A stretch of 63,320 nucleotides of DNA from UBA4421 sp002470275 (GTDB taxonomy: Bacteria > Pseudomonadota > Gammaproteobacteria > Pseudomonadales > Azotimanducaceae): NCBI GenBank assembly GCA_913052345.1, contig CAJXDR010000014.1, positions 1 to 63,320 on the forward strand, given 5' to 3'. The notes under the pieces were generated by a model. That model was given only the letters and a program-made list of their open reading frames with translations. It was not told the origin of the DNA and ran no database searches. Positions 37,803 through 45,949 of the stretch are shown piece by piece; position 1 is the first letter of the stretch, and each line of letters opens with the position of its first letter. The translations under genes and the position numbers were made by a program.

Positions 37803-38153
37803 CTAAAACTCCAGCCCACCTTCTCGCGCCGCATCCGCTAGCGCCTTGATTCGACCGTGATATTTGAACCCTGAACGATCGAAGGCGACCTTTGTGACAC
37901 CCTGCTCCTTCGCCCGCTCGGCGATGAGTACTCCGACCTTAGTTGCCGTCTCTACATTGCCAGTCTTCTCGCCGCGCAGGGACTTATCCAGCGTAGACGC
38001 CTGAGCCAAGATTTTGTCTCCGTCCGGGGAAATCACCTGGGCGTAGATATGACGCGGCGTGCGGCAAACGGATAACCGCGTGGCGCCTAGCTCGCGCATC
38101 TTCATGCGTCCGCGTCTTGCCCGCCTCAGTCTGCTAACCTTTTTCTCGTTCAT
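37803..38153 (-). CDS. rplR: 50S ribosomal protein L18
   Basis: 116 aa, 5S rRNA-binding. RLSVCRTPRHIYAQVISPDG, then GVLIAERAKEQGVTKVAFDRSGFKYHGRIKALADAAREGGLEF at the end, of which the terminal GLEF is the family signature. Preceded by an unusually long 91-nt gap after rplF with a hairpin. Confidence 0.98.
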   Translation of the reverse strand: MNEKKVSRLRRARRGRMKMRELGATRLSVCRTPRHIYAQVISPDGDKILAQASTLDKSLRGEKTGNVETATKVGVLIAERAKEQGVTKVAFDRSGFKYHGRIKALADAAREGGLEF

Positions 38154-38182
38154 CGTAAAACCACTTTCCTCAATATTGGTTG

Positions 38183-38210
38183 CGCCAGCTTTAGCGTGTT
38201 CACGCTGGCG
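38183..38210 (-). repeat. Hairpin in the rplF-rplR intercistronic gap
   Basis: CGCCAGC (38204-38210 on the minus strand) pairs perfectly with GCTGGCG (38183-38189) over 7 bp. The enclosed loop contains GTGAACAC, which could form a competing fold with the stem. It lies in a 91-nt gap where E. coli has only about 10 nt. No T-run follows, so it is not a clear terminator. Confidence 0.45.
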
Positions 38211-38244
38211 ACCTTGACCCGCTCTGGGCTTGGCCCATCAACCC

Positions 38245-38778
38245 CTATTTCTTTTTCGCTTCCTTACGTCGGACGTACTCGCCCGCATACCGGACACCCT
38301 TACCCTTGTAGGGTTCAGGCGGACGATAGGCGCGTATTTCCGCACAAATCTGTCCTACTCGCTGCTTATCCACGCCGGAGACAACAACTTCTGTTTGGCT
38401 GGGCGTCTGGACATCCACATCCTCTGGGAACATATATTCCACTGGATGAGAGAACCCGAGCTGCAGGGTCAGTTTCTTACCCTGGGCCTGTGCGCGATAA
38501 CCAACGCCCTGAAGTTCGAGCTTTTTTTCAAACCCTTGGGTAACACCGGTAACCATGTTCTGCACCAGGGCGCGCATGGTGCCCGCAAGTGCCTTGGACT
38601 GGGTGTCCTCGTTCCTTGCTTTAACCAGCAGGACATCGCCTTCATGAACCAGCGAAACTGCTTCATGAACGGCAAAGGCCATCTGCCCCTTGGCACCCTT
38701 CACAGAGACATCCTGGCCGTCGAGCTTCACATCTAAACCAGAGGGTACTTTTACCGGGTTATTCGCTACGCGAGACAT
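38245..38778 (-). CDS. rplF: 50S ribosomal protein L6
   Basis: 177 aa like E. coli L6. Begins SRVANNPVKVPSGLDVKLDG and ends with PPEPYKGKGVRYAGEYVRRKEAKKK; the PPEPYKGKGI-like motif near the C-terminus is diagnostic. Binds 23S rRNA near the sarcin-ricin loop where EF-G and EF-Tu dock. 9 nt after rpsH. Confidence 0.98.
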   Translation of the reverse strand: MSRVANNPVKVPSGLDVKLDGQDVSVKGAKGQMAFAVHEAVSLVHEGDVLLVKARNEDTQSKALAGTMRALVQNMVTGVTQGFEKKLELQGVGYRAQAQGKKLTLQLGFSHPVEYMFPEDVDVQTPSQTEVVVSGVDKQRVGQICAEIRAYRPPEPYKGKGVRYAGEYVRRKEAKKK

Positions 38779-38787
38779 TTTGTTCTC

Positions 38788-39180
38788 CTAAAAGACCGTG
38801 CACAGCACTTCGCCACCAATACCCTGGGCACGAGCTGCTTTATCCGTCATCACACCTTTGTCGGTGCTTACGATGGCCACGCCTAACCCCCCTCGAACCT
38901 GTGGTATGGCGTCGCTATCCCGATAAATACGCAATCCTGGCCGGCTCACGCGATCTATCTCTTCAATAACCGGAGCCCCCTGAAAATATTTCAGACTCAC
39001 CGTGACTACTGATTTGGCGTCATCGGTGGCCTCGTATCCCAGCACGTAGCCTTCCTCTACCAGCACGTCCAAAATGGCACGCTTGGCCTTTGAATTCGGC
39101 ATGGAGACGGATACGTGCCCGGCTGATTGGGCATTTCGGATTCGTGTCAACAAATCTGCTATGGGATCTTGCATTGTCAT
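38788..39180 (-). CDS. rpsH: 30S ribosomal protein S8
   Basis: 130 aa. QDPIADLLTRIRNAQSAGH at the start; SRPGLRIYRDSDAIPQVRGGLGVAIVSTDKGVMTD near the end. In E. coli S8 represses the spc operon at rplE. Either ATG 39180 or the in-frame ATG 39174 could start; the first has AGGTAG at usable spacing. Confidence 0.98.
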   Translation of the reverse strand: MTMQDPIADLLTRIRNAQSAGHVSVSMPNSKAKRAILDVLVEEGYVLGYEATDDAKSVVTVSLKYFQGAPVIEEIDRVSRPGLRIYRDSDAIPQVRGGLGVAIVSTDKGVMTDKAARAQGIGGEVLCTVF

Positions 39181-39189
39181 GATTACTAC

Positions 39190-39495
39190 CTACCAGCTCG
39201 CCTTAACCAATCCAGGAACGTCCCCGCGCATGGCTGCTTCGCGAAGTTTGTTGCGCGAAAGTCCGAATTTTCGATATACCCCGTGTGGTCTACCGGTCAG
39301 CCCACAGCGTCGCTGTTGACGGACACGGCTCGCGTCACGAGGCTGCGCCTGAAGCTTAAGCTGGGCCTCCCAGCGCTCGTCGTCGGAGACAGAGCGATCA
39401 GCAATAATCGCTTTCAGGGCGTCTCTTTTGGCCCCAAACTTCGCGCGCGTGCGATCGCGCTTTTTCTCTCGCTCAATCATGGAACGCTTTGCCAT
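39190..39495 (-). CDS. rpsN: 30S ribosomal protein S14
   Basis: 101 aa, the long zinc-free (C-) type: KRSMIEREKKRDRTRAKF, LKLQAQPRDASRVRQQRRC, then GLTGRPHGVYRKFGLSRNKLRE. Only a single Cys of the zinc set remains. 14 nt after rplE. Confidence 0.98.
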   Translation of the reverse strand: MAKRSMIEREKKRDRTRAKFGAKRDALKAIIADRSVSDDERWEAQLKLQAQPRDASRVRQQRRCGLTGRPHGVYRKFGLSRNKLREAAMRGDVPGLVKASW

Positions 39496-39509
39496 AGCTC
39501 TTTCTTTCC

Positions 39510-40049
39510 CTAGCTTCGAAACGGAAACTTGAACGCTTTCAGTAGCGCCAGTGCCGACTCGTTAGTTGCTGCCGTCGTGGTTATACAAATATTTAGGCCA
39601 CGAATTTTGTCGATTTTGTCGTAGTCGATTTCTGGGAAGACGATCTGTTCCGTCAAACCCATACTAAAGTTCCCACGTCCATCGAAGGACTTAGGATTCA
39701 GTCCACGAAAGTCACGGATACGCGGGATAGCAATGCCAACCAATCGCTCTATAAAGTCGTACATGCGTCCCTTGCGAAGGGTGACCTTGCAGCCGATGGG
39801 GTAGCCCTCGCGGATTTTGAACCCGGCTTCTGACTTGCGTGCCAGGCAAATGACCGGCTGCTGCCCCGCTATGGCGGTCATGTCCGCTACTGCGGCATCC
39901 ATAATTTTCTTGTCGCCAATCGCCTCGCCCACCCCCATGTTCAGGGTGACCTTGGTGATCTTTGGCACAGCCATGGGGTTCGCAACCCCCAACTCACTCT
40001 TCAGCTGTGGCTGTATCTCGCTGACATAATGCTGATATAGGTTGGACAT
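39510..40049 (-). CDS. rplE: 50S ribosomal protein L5
   Basis: 179 aa as in E. coli. MAVPKITKVTLNMGVGEA, LRKGRMYDFIERLVGIAIPRIRDFRGL and FSMGLTEQIVFPEIDYDKID are all family signatures. Binds 5S rRNA and contacts P-site tRNA. 2 nt after rplX. Confidence 0.98.
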   Translation of the reverse strand: MSNLYQHYVSEIQPQLKSELGVANPMAVPKITKVTLNMGVGEAIGDKKIMDAAVADMTAIAGQQPVICLARKSEAGFKIREGYPIGCKVTLRKGRMYDFIERLVGIAIPRIRDFRGLNPKSFDGRGNFSMGLTEQIVFPEIDYDKIDKIRGLNICITTTAATNESALALLKAFKFPFRS

Positions 40050-40051
40050 TC

Positions 40052-40366
40052 TTAGTCCTCGATCTCTTTGCCGTTTGACTTAAAGAAACGCACCTTCTTG
40101 CCGTCTTCGACACGCAAGCCTACGCGATCCGCCCTTTCGTCCTCGTGATTCCAAATAGCCACGTTGGATACCTGGATGGGTGCTTCCTGCTCCACGATCC
40201 CACCCTGCTCCCCTGCATTGGGATTTGGCCGCTTGTGCTTCTTGACCATATTTATGCCGGCCACCATCAGTCGGCCATCCTTCATGACGCGCAGCACCTC
40301 ACCGCGGCGGCCTTTATCGCGCCCAGCTATCACAACCACTTCGTCACTCTTTTTGATCTTCAACAT
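40052..40366 (-). CDS. rplX: 50S ribosomal protein L24
   Basis: 104 aa with the KOW motif KSDEVVVIAGRDKGRRGEVLRV, then GINMVKKHKRPNPNAGEQGG, typical of bL24/uL24 near the exit of the peptide tunnel. 41 nt after rplN. Confidence 0.98.
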   Translation of the reverse strand: MLKIKKSDEVVVIAGRDKGRRGEVLRVMKDGRLMVAGINMVKKHKRPNPNAGEQGGIVEQEAPIQVSNVAIWNHEDERADRVGLRVEDGKKVRFFKSNGKEIED

Positions 40367-40407
40367 GCCGACTATCTCTTACCCTTACTCTTGTTCGCCG
40401 TTTCGTA

Positions 40408-40776
40408 TCAAAGCACTTCAGGTGCTAAGGAAACGATGCGCATAAAGTTCTCTGTTCTAAGCTCACGGGTCACAGGCCCAAAAATCCGGGTGCCTACCGG
40501 CTGTTTTTGCTGGTTCAGAAGCACGGCTGCGTTTTGATCAAATTTTATCAACGATCCGTCAGGTCGACGCACGCCCTTTCGCGTCCGTACAACCACCGCA
40601 TCCATCACCTGGCCTTTACGCACCCGACCTCGGGGAATCGCTTCCTTTACCGTGACCTTGATGATGTCGCCAATGCCCGCATAGCGCCGGTGGCTTCCGC
40701 CAAGCACCTTGATGCACTGGACCTTTCGCGCGCCGCTGTTGTCGGCGATTTCTAGCATGGTTTCTGTCTGAATCAT
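40408..40776 (-). CDS. rplN: 50S ribosomal protein L14
   Basis: 122 aa: MIQTETMLEIADNSGARKVQCI and AVVVRTRKGVRRPDGSLIKFD, ending RIVSLAPEVL. It sits at the subunit interface and is the docking site of RsfS, encoded at 23394-23744. First gene of the spc set, but only 6 nt after rpsQ, so no separate spc promoter fits here. Confidence 0.98.
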   Translation of the reverse strand: MIQTETMLEIADNSGARKVQCIKVLGGSHRRYAGIGDIIKVTVKEAIPRGRVRKGQVMDAVVVRTRKGVRRPDGSLIKFDQNAAVLLNQQKQPVGTRIFGPVTRELRTENFMRIVSLAPEVL

Positions 40777-40782
40777 TGCTTG

Positions 40783-41061
40783 CTAGACCTCCGTGGCGCG
40801 AACATCAACGCTCTTCAGCGTCCAGGTTTTTGTCTTTGAGAGCGGCCGACATTCGACAACCGTCACCGTATCCCCAACCTTGCAGTCGTTGGTTTCGTCA
40901 TGAGCATGGATCTTGGAGGATTTCCGAACGTACTTGCCGTACACCGGGTGCTTAACGCGGCGCTCGACCTTGACCGTTATCCCCTTCTCCATCTTGTCAC
41001 TCACCACGACGCCAGAGACGGTGCGCGGATTCTTTTGCTCTTCTTGCCTTACTTCAGACAT
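40783..41061 (-). CDS. rpsQ: 30S ribosomal protein S17
   Basis: 92 aa with TVSGVVVSDKMEKGITVKVE, HPVYGKYVRKSSKIHAHDE and VGDTVTVVECRPLSKTKTW, an OB-fold primary 16S binder. Overlaps rpmC by 8 nt. Last gene of the classical S10 set. Confidence 0.98.
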   Translation of the reverse strand: MSEVRQEEQKNPRTVSGVVVSDKMEKGITVKVERRVKHPVYGKYVRKSSKIHAHDETNDCKVGDTVTVVECRPLSKTKTWTLKSVDVRATEV

Positions 41062-41245
41062 TGCTGCTTTCCTTCATCACCGTCTTTACGCGGGCTATGT
41101 CTCGTCGAACCTCTTTGAGCAGATGACTCTGCCCAAGCTGGCCGCTTGCCCGCTGCATGCGTAATGAGAAGTGCTCACGCTGCAAACGCAGGACTTCTGC
41201 GTGCAGTTCCTCTTGGCTCTTCTCTCTCAATTCTTGAACCTTCAT
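41054..41245 (-). CDS. rpmC: 50S ribosomal protein L29
   Basis: 63 aa, two-helix protein: KVQELREKSQEELHAEVLRL, then RMQRASGQLGQSHLLKEVRRDIARVKTV with the family motif RRDIARxKT. Its ATG overlaps the rplP stop by 1 nt and its end overlaps rpsQ by 8 nt, indicating coupled translation. Confidence 0.98.
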   Translation of the reverse strand: MKVQELREKSQEELHAEVLRLQREHFSLRMQRASGQLGQSHLLKEVRRDIARVKTVMKESSNV

Positions 41246-41658
41246 TACATCGCCGTCCGTTTAACAAATACGGTCTTAAAGGGCAGTTTTGCCGCGGCTA
41301 GCGTCAACGCTTCGCGAGCTACCTCCTCGGACACGCCCTGCATTTCATAAAGCACCTTCCCTGGCTGAATCAGGGCCACCCAGTACTCGACGCTTCCCTT
41401 ACCCTTACCTTGGCGCACCTCAAGAGGCTTTTTGGTAATCGGCTTGTCTGGAAAAACCCGTATCCAGATTTTTCCGCCACGGCGAATACGTCGCGTCATG
41501 GCTCGACGACCGGCCTCGATCTGACGCGCCGTCATACGACCACGGCCCACGGCCTTTAGTCCGAACTCACCGAAGCTCACCTTTGATCCGCGAAGCGCCA
41601 GACCGCGGTTACGGCCCTTATGCTGCTTTCTAAACTTGGTTCTTTTTGGCTGTAACAT
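41245..41658 (-). CDS. rplP: 50S ribosomal protein L16
   Basis: 137 aa. LQPKRTKFRKQHKGRNRG at the start, RGGKIWIRVFPDKPITKKPLEVRQGKGKGSVEYWVA in the core. Contacts A-site tRNA and 5S rRNA. Lies 19 nt after rpsC and is coupled to rpmC. Confidence 0.98.
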   Translation of the reverse strand: MLQPKRTKFRKQHKGRNRGLALRGSKVSFGEFGLKAVGRGRMTARQIEAGRRAMTRRIRRGGKIWIRVFPDKPITKKPLEVRQGKGKGSVEYWVALIQPGKVLYEMQGVSEEVAREALTLAAAKLPFKTVFVKRTAM

Positions 41659-41677
41659 GTCGCTCGTTCACCAATGC

Positions 41678-42340
41678 CTATGCTTGTTGTGTGGTGGTCG
41701 CGAGCGGCTGCGTGCCAATCACCTCACCCTTAAATATCCAAACCTTGATACCGAGGATCCCGTAGGTGGTCTCTGCCTCATAGGTGGCATAGTCGATATC
41801 TGCGCGCAATGTATGCAGCGGCACACGACCCTCGTGATAGACCTCGGAGCGGGCAATCTCAGCCCCTCCAAGACGGCCAGCCACGCGCACCTTGATGCCC
41901 TCGGCCCCCAGGCGCATGGCGTTCTGAATTACACGGCGCATGGCTCGGCGGAACTGGACCCGGCGCTCTAGCTGCTGCGCGACGTTCTGTGCCACAAGAC
42001 CTGCGTCAAGCTCTGGCTTCCGTATTTCTTCTATATTGACATGCACCGGCACACCCATCATTTTCGACAGCTGGGATCGAAGACGCTCAACGTCCTCGCC
42101 CTTCTTCCCAATAACGATGCCCGGCCTCGCGGTGTGTATCGTTACCCTTGCCGTCTGGGCTGGTCGCGCAATCTCGATCCGTCCAACCGATGCGTCTGCA
42201 AGCTTCGCGCGCAGGAAGTCTCGGACTTCCAGGTCGTTAAGCAGGTAATTCGCATAATTTTTCTTATCGGCAAACCATACCGAGTTGTGATCTTTAACGA
42301 TCCCAAGGCGAATACCGGTTGGATGTACTTTTTGGCCCAT
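41678..42340 (-). CDS. rpsC: 30S ribosomal protein S3
   Basis: 220 aa, somewhat shorter at the C-terminus than E. coli S3 (233). GQKVHPTGIRLGIVKDHNSVWFA start; KH domain around TARPGIVIGKKGEDVERL; C-terminal GRLGGAEIARSEVYHEGRVPLHTLRADIDY. Lines the mRNA entry channel. 9 nt after rplV. Confidence 0.98.
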   Translation of the reverse strand: MGQKVHPTGIRLGIVKDHNSVWFADKKNYANYLLNDLEVRDFLRAKLADASVGRIEIARPAQTARVTIHTARPGIVIGKKGEDVERLRSQLSKMMGVPVHVNIEEIRKPELDAGLVAQNVAQQLERRVQFRRAMRRVIQNAMRLGAEGIKVRVAGRLGGAEIARSEVYHEGRVPLHTLRADIDYATYEAETTYGILGIKVWIFKGEVIGTQPLATTTQQA

Positions 42341-42349
42341 AGTGTTCTC

Positions 42350-42685
42350 TTACTCGCTGTCTGAAACCGTCACGGTGATGTGACAGCTCCGCTTAAAGAT
42401 TCGATCCGCTCGTCCCTTGGCACGAGGACGAATACGCTTCATGGTCATGCCTTCGTTCACGTAAATTTCAGAAATCCGTAAATCGTCTACGTCCGCGCCT
42501 TCGTTGTGTTCTGCATTGGCGATCGCTGATTCCACTGTCTTCTTCACCAAACCCGCACCCTTGGTAGTGCTGAAGTTAAGTATGTCGAGCGCATCAGATA
42601 CCTGCTTCCCCCTAACCTGGTCCGCCACAAGACGAACTTTTTGTGGAGAAATCTGAAGCCTTTTTGCTATCGCACTTACCTGCAT
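42350..42685 (-). CDS. rplV: 50S ribosomal protein L22
   Basis: 111 aa. KRLQISPQKVRLVADQVRGK, AIANAEHNEGADVDDLRI and the basic RIRPRAKGRADRIFKRSCHI loop that lines the exit tunnel and forms part of the macrolide-sensitive constriction. No insertion or deletion is apparent in that loop. 21 nt after rpsS. Confidence 0.98.
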   Translation of the reverse strand: MQVSAIAKRLQISPQKVRLVADQVRGKQVSDALDILNFSTTKGAGLVKKTVESAIANAEHNEGADVDDLRISEIYVNEGMTMKRIRPRAKGRADRIFKRSCHITVTVSDSE

Positions 42686-42706
42686 AATCCCTTTCTCCTA
42701 GCTGCC

Positions 42707-42982
42707 TTAACGCTTGGCTTTCTTGTCAGCCGCGTGGCCGCGATAGGTTCGCGTTGGCGCAAATTCACCAAGCTTATGTCCGACCATGTCTTCGTTGATC
42801 ACCACAGGGACATGCTGACGTCCGTTGTAGATGGCTATGGTCAGCCCTACCATCTCTGGCATGATCATCGAACGACGTGACCAGGTCTTGATCGGTCGCC
42901 GCTCGTTATTCTCCACTGCCTTTTCCACCTTCTTGAGCAGATGGGTATCGACAAATGGGCCTTTAAATAATGATCTTGGCAC
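42707..42982 (-). CDS. rpsS: 30S ribosomal protein S19
   Basis: 91 aa (E. coli 92). PRSLFKGPFVDTHLLKKVEKA, then TWSRRSMIMPEMVGLTIAIYNGRQHVPV and KLGEFAPTRTYRGHAADKKAKR. 30S head protein partnering S13. 14 nt after rplB. Confidence 0.98.
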   Translation of the reverse strand: MPRSLFKGPFVDTHLLKKVEKAVENNERRPIKTWSRRSMIMPEMVGLTIAIYNGRQHVPVVINEDMVGHKLGEFAPTRTYRGHAADKKAKR

Positions 42983-42996
42983 TTACCGTTCTCCGT

Positions 42997-43824
42997 CTAT
43001 CGCTTGCCACGGCGGCGAACAATCAGGTTGTCCGTCCGCTTGTTTTTACGTGTCTTGTACCCCTTGGTTGGCATGCCCCAGGGTGATACCGGATGACGGC
43101 CACCAGAAGTTTTACCTTCTCCACCACCATGCGGGTGATCCACTGGATTCATCGCCACACCACGAACTGTTGGTCGGACACCTCTCCAGCGTTTGGCGCC
43201 AGCCTTCCCGAGGGACCGCAGGCTGTGCTCTGAGTTTCCAACCTCGCCAAGCGTTGCCCGGCACTCACTGAGTACTCGGCGCATTTCGCCAGAGCGCATA
43301 CGGAGCGTCGCATGGGAACCTTCTCTCGCTACTAGCTGGCAGGAGCCGCCTGCACTGCGCACCATCTGGGCACCCTTGCCGGGCTTTAGTTCAACACAAT
43401 GAATCACGCTACCTACCGGTATATTTCGCAGTGCCATGGCGTTGCCGGCTCGAATAGGTGCAGAGGCACCGCTCATCAGTGCGTCCCCGGGCGCTACGCC
43501 CTTGGGCGCGATAATGTACCGCCGCTCCCCATCCGCGTACTTAAGCAGGGCGATGTTAGCGGTTCGATTTGGATCGTATTCCAGACGCTCTACCGTTGCT
43601 GGTATGCCATCTTTGCTGCGTTTCCAGTCAAGGATTCGATAATGCTGCTTGTGGCCGCCACCGCGGTGCCGCGTCGTTATGCGCCCCGCATTGTTGCGTC
43701 CGCCGGTCTTTGATTGCTGGCTCAGCAGGGGCTTGTAGGGGGCACCCTTATGCAGCGTTGAGTCAACGACCTTTACAACGAAGCGTCGACCTGCCGATGT
43801 CGGTTTTGATTTTACAACAGCCAT
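42997..43824 (-). CDS. rplB: 50S ribosomal protein L2
   Basis: 275 aa. Near the start GGRNNAGRITTRHRGGGHKQHYR; then VHSIELKPGKGAQ-like HCVELKPGKGAQMVRSAG; C-terminal VAMNPVDHPHGGGEGKTSGGRHPVSPWG, with the conserved His near the peptidyl transferase centre. 4 nt after rplW. Confidence 0.98.
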   Translation of the reverse strand: MAVVKSKPTSAGRRFVVKVVDSTLHKGAPYKPLLSQQSKTGGRNNAGRITTRHRGGGHKQHYRILDWKRSKDGIPATVERLEYDPNRTANIALLKYADGERRYIIAPKGVAPGDALMSGASAPIRAGNAMALRNIPVGSVIHCVELKPGKGAQMVRSAGGSCQLVAREGSHATLRMRSGEMRRVLSECRATLGEVGNSEHSLRSLGKAGAKRWRGVRPTVRGVAMNPVDHPHGGGEGKTSGGRHPVSPWGMPTKGYKTRKNKRTDNLIVRRRGKR

Positions 43825-43828
43825 GGTC

Positions 43829-44131
43829 CTACCCTTGCTCCGCCATCATGTAATCGATTTCTTGCCCTTCGGTCACGGTGACGTAGGCCTTTTTCCAGTT
43901 TTTCTTGCGTGACTGCCCTCGTGCCGTGCGCTTCACCTTGCCCTTCACGTTTGCCGTGGTGACCTTGGTAACGGAGACTTTGAAGATAGACTCGACGGCC
44001 TCTCGTATTTCAGCCTTGGTCGCATCCGTAGCTACTTTAAAAGCGTACTGATTGGCAAGATCGCCTAAGATCGAGACCTTTTCGGAGATATGCGGCTCGC
44101 GCAAAACGGTAAACATTCGCTCTTGGTTCAT
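43829..44131 (-). CDS. rplW: 50S ribosomal protein L23
   Basis: 100 aa. LREPHISEKVSILGDLANQYAFKV, then VESIFKVSVTKVTTANVKGKVKR. It lies at the tunnel exit and is the docking site for trigger factor and SRP. The ATG overlaps the rplD stop by 4 nt (ATGA). Confidence 0.98.
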   Translation of the reverse strand: MNQERMFTVLREPHISEKVSILGDLANQYAFKVATDATKAEIREAVESIFKVSVTKVTTANVKGKVKRTARGQSRKKNWKKAYVTVTEGQEIDYMMAEQG

Positions 44132-44733
44132 GCCAACACTCCTTCGAGTTTTTTAAGTGCCGGCACGGTGATGAGCACCTTGTCATGGCTGATCAGGCTT
44201 ACGGGATCAAGCCCTTCTACGTCCCTGACATCTAGCGCCTTTACATTGCGCGAGGCCAGGTGCAGGTTCTGATCGACCTCCTCTGACACAATGAGCGCAC
44301 TGCTGATATCCAGCGCCTTCAATTGCCTCAGCAGGTCCTTTGTCTTCGGCGAATCCACCTCGAACGACTCCACGGCGATCAGGCGTTCTTGCCGAATCAA
44401 TTCGGACACGATGCAGCGCAACGCACCACGGTACATCTTGCGGTTGACCTTGGTGGAGTGATCCTGGGGTTGGGCCGCAAAGGTAACGCCACCCGTTCGC
44501 CATATGGGCGAGCGCGTGGTTCCCGCTCGAGCGCGCCCGGTGCCTTTTTGACGCCAAGGCTTCTTGCCGCCACCGCTCACGGCGGAGCGATTCTTGTGAG
44601 CACGAGAACCCTGGCGAGCCCCTGCCATATAGGCTACGACAACTTGGTGCACCAGCGCTTCATTGTACTCTCTGCTGAATGCGGTATCGGCGACCTCTAC
44701 GCTGCCGCCATCTACTGCGAGACTAAGATTCAT
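44128..44733 (-). CDS. rplD: 50S ribosomal protein L4
   Basis: 201 aa from ATG 44733, same as E. coli. AGGAG lies 7 nt before that ATG; the longer frame is an extension into rplC. The tunnel loop reads SGGGKKPWRQKGTGRARAGTTRSPIWRTGG with no change suggestive of macrolide resistance. In E. coli L4 also represses the S10 operon by acting on the leader. Overlaps rplC and rplW by 4 nt each. Confidence 0.98.
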   Translation of the reverse strand: MNLSLAVDGGSVEVADTAFSREYNEALVHQVVVAYMAGARQGSRAHKNRSAVSGGGKKPWRQKGTGRARAGTTRSPIWRTGGVTFAAQPQDHSTKVNRKMYRGALRCIVSELIRQERLIAVESFEVDSPKTKDLLRQLKALDISSALIVSEEVDQNLHLASRNVKALDVRDVEGLDPVSLISHDKVLITVPALKKLEGVLA

Positions 44734-45395
44734 TCGGCTTCTCCTGCCGCTTTCGTTCCGGCCCGTGCCTTCACCGCGGGACGAATACAAACATCGCTAC
44801 CCGGGGCTCCCGGTACGGCACCCTTTATTAGAATGAGGTGACGCTCTTCATCGACACGAACGATCTCTAGGTTTTGGGTCGTTACGCGCGCATTTCCCAT
44901 ATGGCCGGACATCTTCTTGCCCTTAAATACACGGCCAGGTGTTTGACATTGGCCGATGGAGCCAGGCGCACGGTGGGAGATCGAGTTACCGTGGGTATTG
45001 TCCTGCCCTCGGAAGTTCCAACGCTTGATGGTGCCGGCGTAGCCCTTACCCTTAGAAGTTCCCTGAACGTCCACCGACTGTCCTACGGCGAACTGAGAGA
45101 CGGTCAATTCGCCCCCAACGCTAAGCTCGGCCACTTCTTGGGAGCGGAATTCCCAGAGCCCGCGCCCGGTACCCGCACTGGCCTTCGCAAAATGGCCTGC
45201 CATCGGTCGGTTGACGCGGCTGCGTCGTCGCTCACCGGTGGTCACCTGCACTGCCGAGTATCCGTCGACATCGTCGCTTTTGATCTGCGTGATGCGATTA
45301 GGCTCAGCTTCGATCACGGTTACGGGCACTGATACACCATCTTCATTGAAGATCCGCGTCATTCCGCTCTTTTTTCCTACCAATCCGATTGCCAT
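44730..45395 (-). CDS. rplC: 50S ribosomal protein L3
   Basis: 221 aa. GLVGKKSGMTRIFNEDGVSVPVTVIE start; GTSKGKGYAGTIKRWNF and SHRAPGSIGQCQTPGRVFKGKKMSGHMGN are the core, containing the Gln methylated by PrmB in E. coli. It is separated from rpsJ by a structured 172-nt gap, whereas in E. coli the two are nearly adjacent. Confidence 0.98.
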   Translation of the reverse strand: MAIGLVGKKSGMTRIFNEDGVSVPVTVIEAEPNRITQIKSDDVDGYSAVQVTTGERRRSRVNRPMAGHFAKASAGTGRGLWEFRSQEVAELSVGGELTVSQFAVGQSVDVQGTSKGKGYAGTIKRWNFRGQDNTHGNSISHRAPGSIGQCQTPGRVFKGKKMSGHMGNARVTTQNLEIVRVDEERHLILIKGAVPGAPGSDVCIRPAVKARAGTKAAGEAE

Positions 45396-45448
45396 TGGTC
45401 TTTCCGCCTTGCTACCGCCGTCCTAATCTTCAACGTGCAAAACCCCGG

Positions 45449-45539
45449 CCCTCTGCCCTGTTTGGGGAGAGGGTCGAGGCTCGGCTCGCGCCCATCGTCG
45501 GTCCCCTATCGGGACCCTTTGGTATGACCTATGAGGTCA
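45449..45539 (-). promoter_or_regulatory. Three consecutive hairpins in the rpsJ-rplC spacer
   Basis: Read 5' to 3' on the minus strand: TGACCT-CAT-AGGTCA (45525-45539), GGTCCC-GATAG-GGGACC (45500-45516), then CCCTCT...AGAGGG with an inner CCC-AAACA-GGG (45449-45473, one C-C mismatch). The last is followed by CCGGGGTTTTGC, a short T-run. The spacer (45396-45567) has no reading frame of note. It looks like an attenuator or ribosomal-protein-binding leader for rplC and the genes beyond. Confidence 0.5.
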
Positions 45540-45567
45540 GTCGCCGCTACTGCGTTACACGACGGAC

Positions 45568-45879
45568 CTAGTTCAAACTAATTTGTACTTCTACCCCGGC
45601 GGCCAGATCGAGCTTCATCAGCGCATCCACCGTCTTTTCCGTGGGTTCTACAATATCCAGGAGTCTTTTATGGGTTCGAATCTCGTATTGATCACGCGCA
45701 TCTTTGTTAACGTGCGGGGAGATGAGCACCGTGTAGCGCTCCTTTCGTGTTGGCAGCGGGATAGGCCCTCTGACCTGAGCACCCGTACGCTTTGCTGTAT
45801 CTACGATTTCCTGCGTCGACACATCAATTAAGCGATGATCAAACGCTTTCAAACGAATACGAATGCGCTGGTTCTGCAC
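45568..45879 (-). CDS. rpsJ: 30S ribosomal protein S10 / transcription antitermination factor NusE
   Basis: 103 aa: NQRIRIRLKAFDHRLIDVST, VRGPIPLPTRKERYTVLISPHVNKDARDQYEIRTHKR, ending VDALMKLDLAAGVEVQISLN. As NusE it binds NusB and boxA RNA. The start is GTG 45879 with GGAG 7 nt upstream. A promoter (46020-46048) and a perfect boxA (45950-45961) lie in its own leader; no tuf gene lies between it and fusA. Confidence 0.98.
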   Translation of the reverse strand: MQNQRIRIRLKAFDHRLIDVSTQEIVDTAKRTGAQVRGPIPLPTRKERYTVLISPHVNKDARDQYEIRTHKRLLDIVEPTEKTVDALMKLDLAAGVEVQISLN

Positions 45880-45949
45880 TGACTATCTCCAACCCAATTT
45901 AATGACGCTCGCCTCTGCCATTTGCTAGCAAAGCTTGAGCATTTCCTCC

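Noticed and set aside
45883..45921. 12-codon leader peptide ending just before rpsJ
   Set aside because: ATG lacks a ribosome binding site at usable distance and the peptide has no repeated or regulatory codons. Its stop lies 3 nt before the rpsJ GTG, so coupling is possible, but there is no positive evidence.
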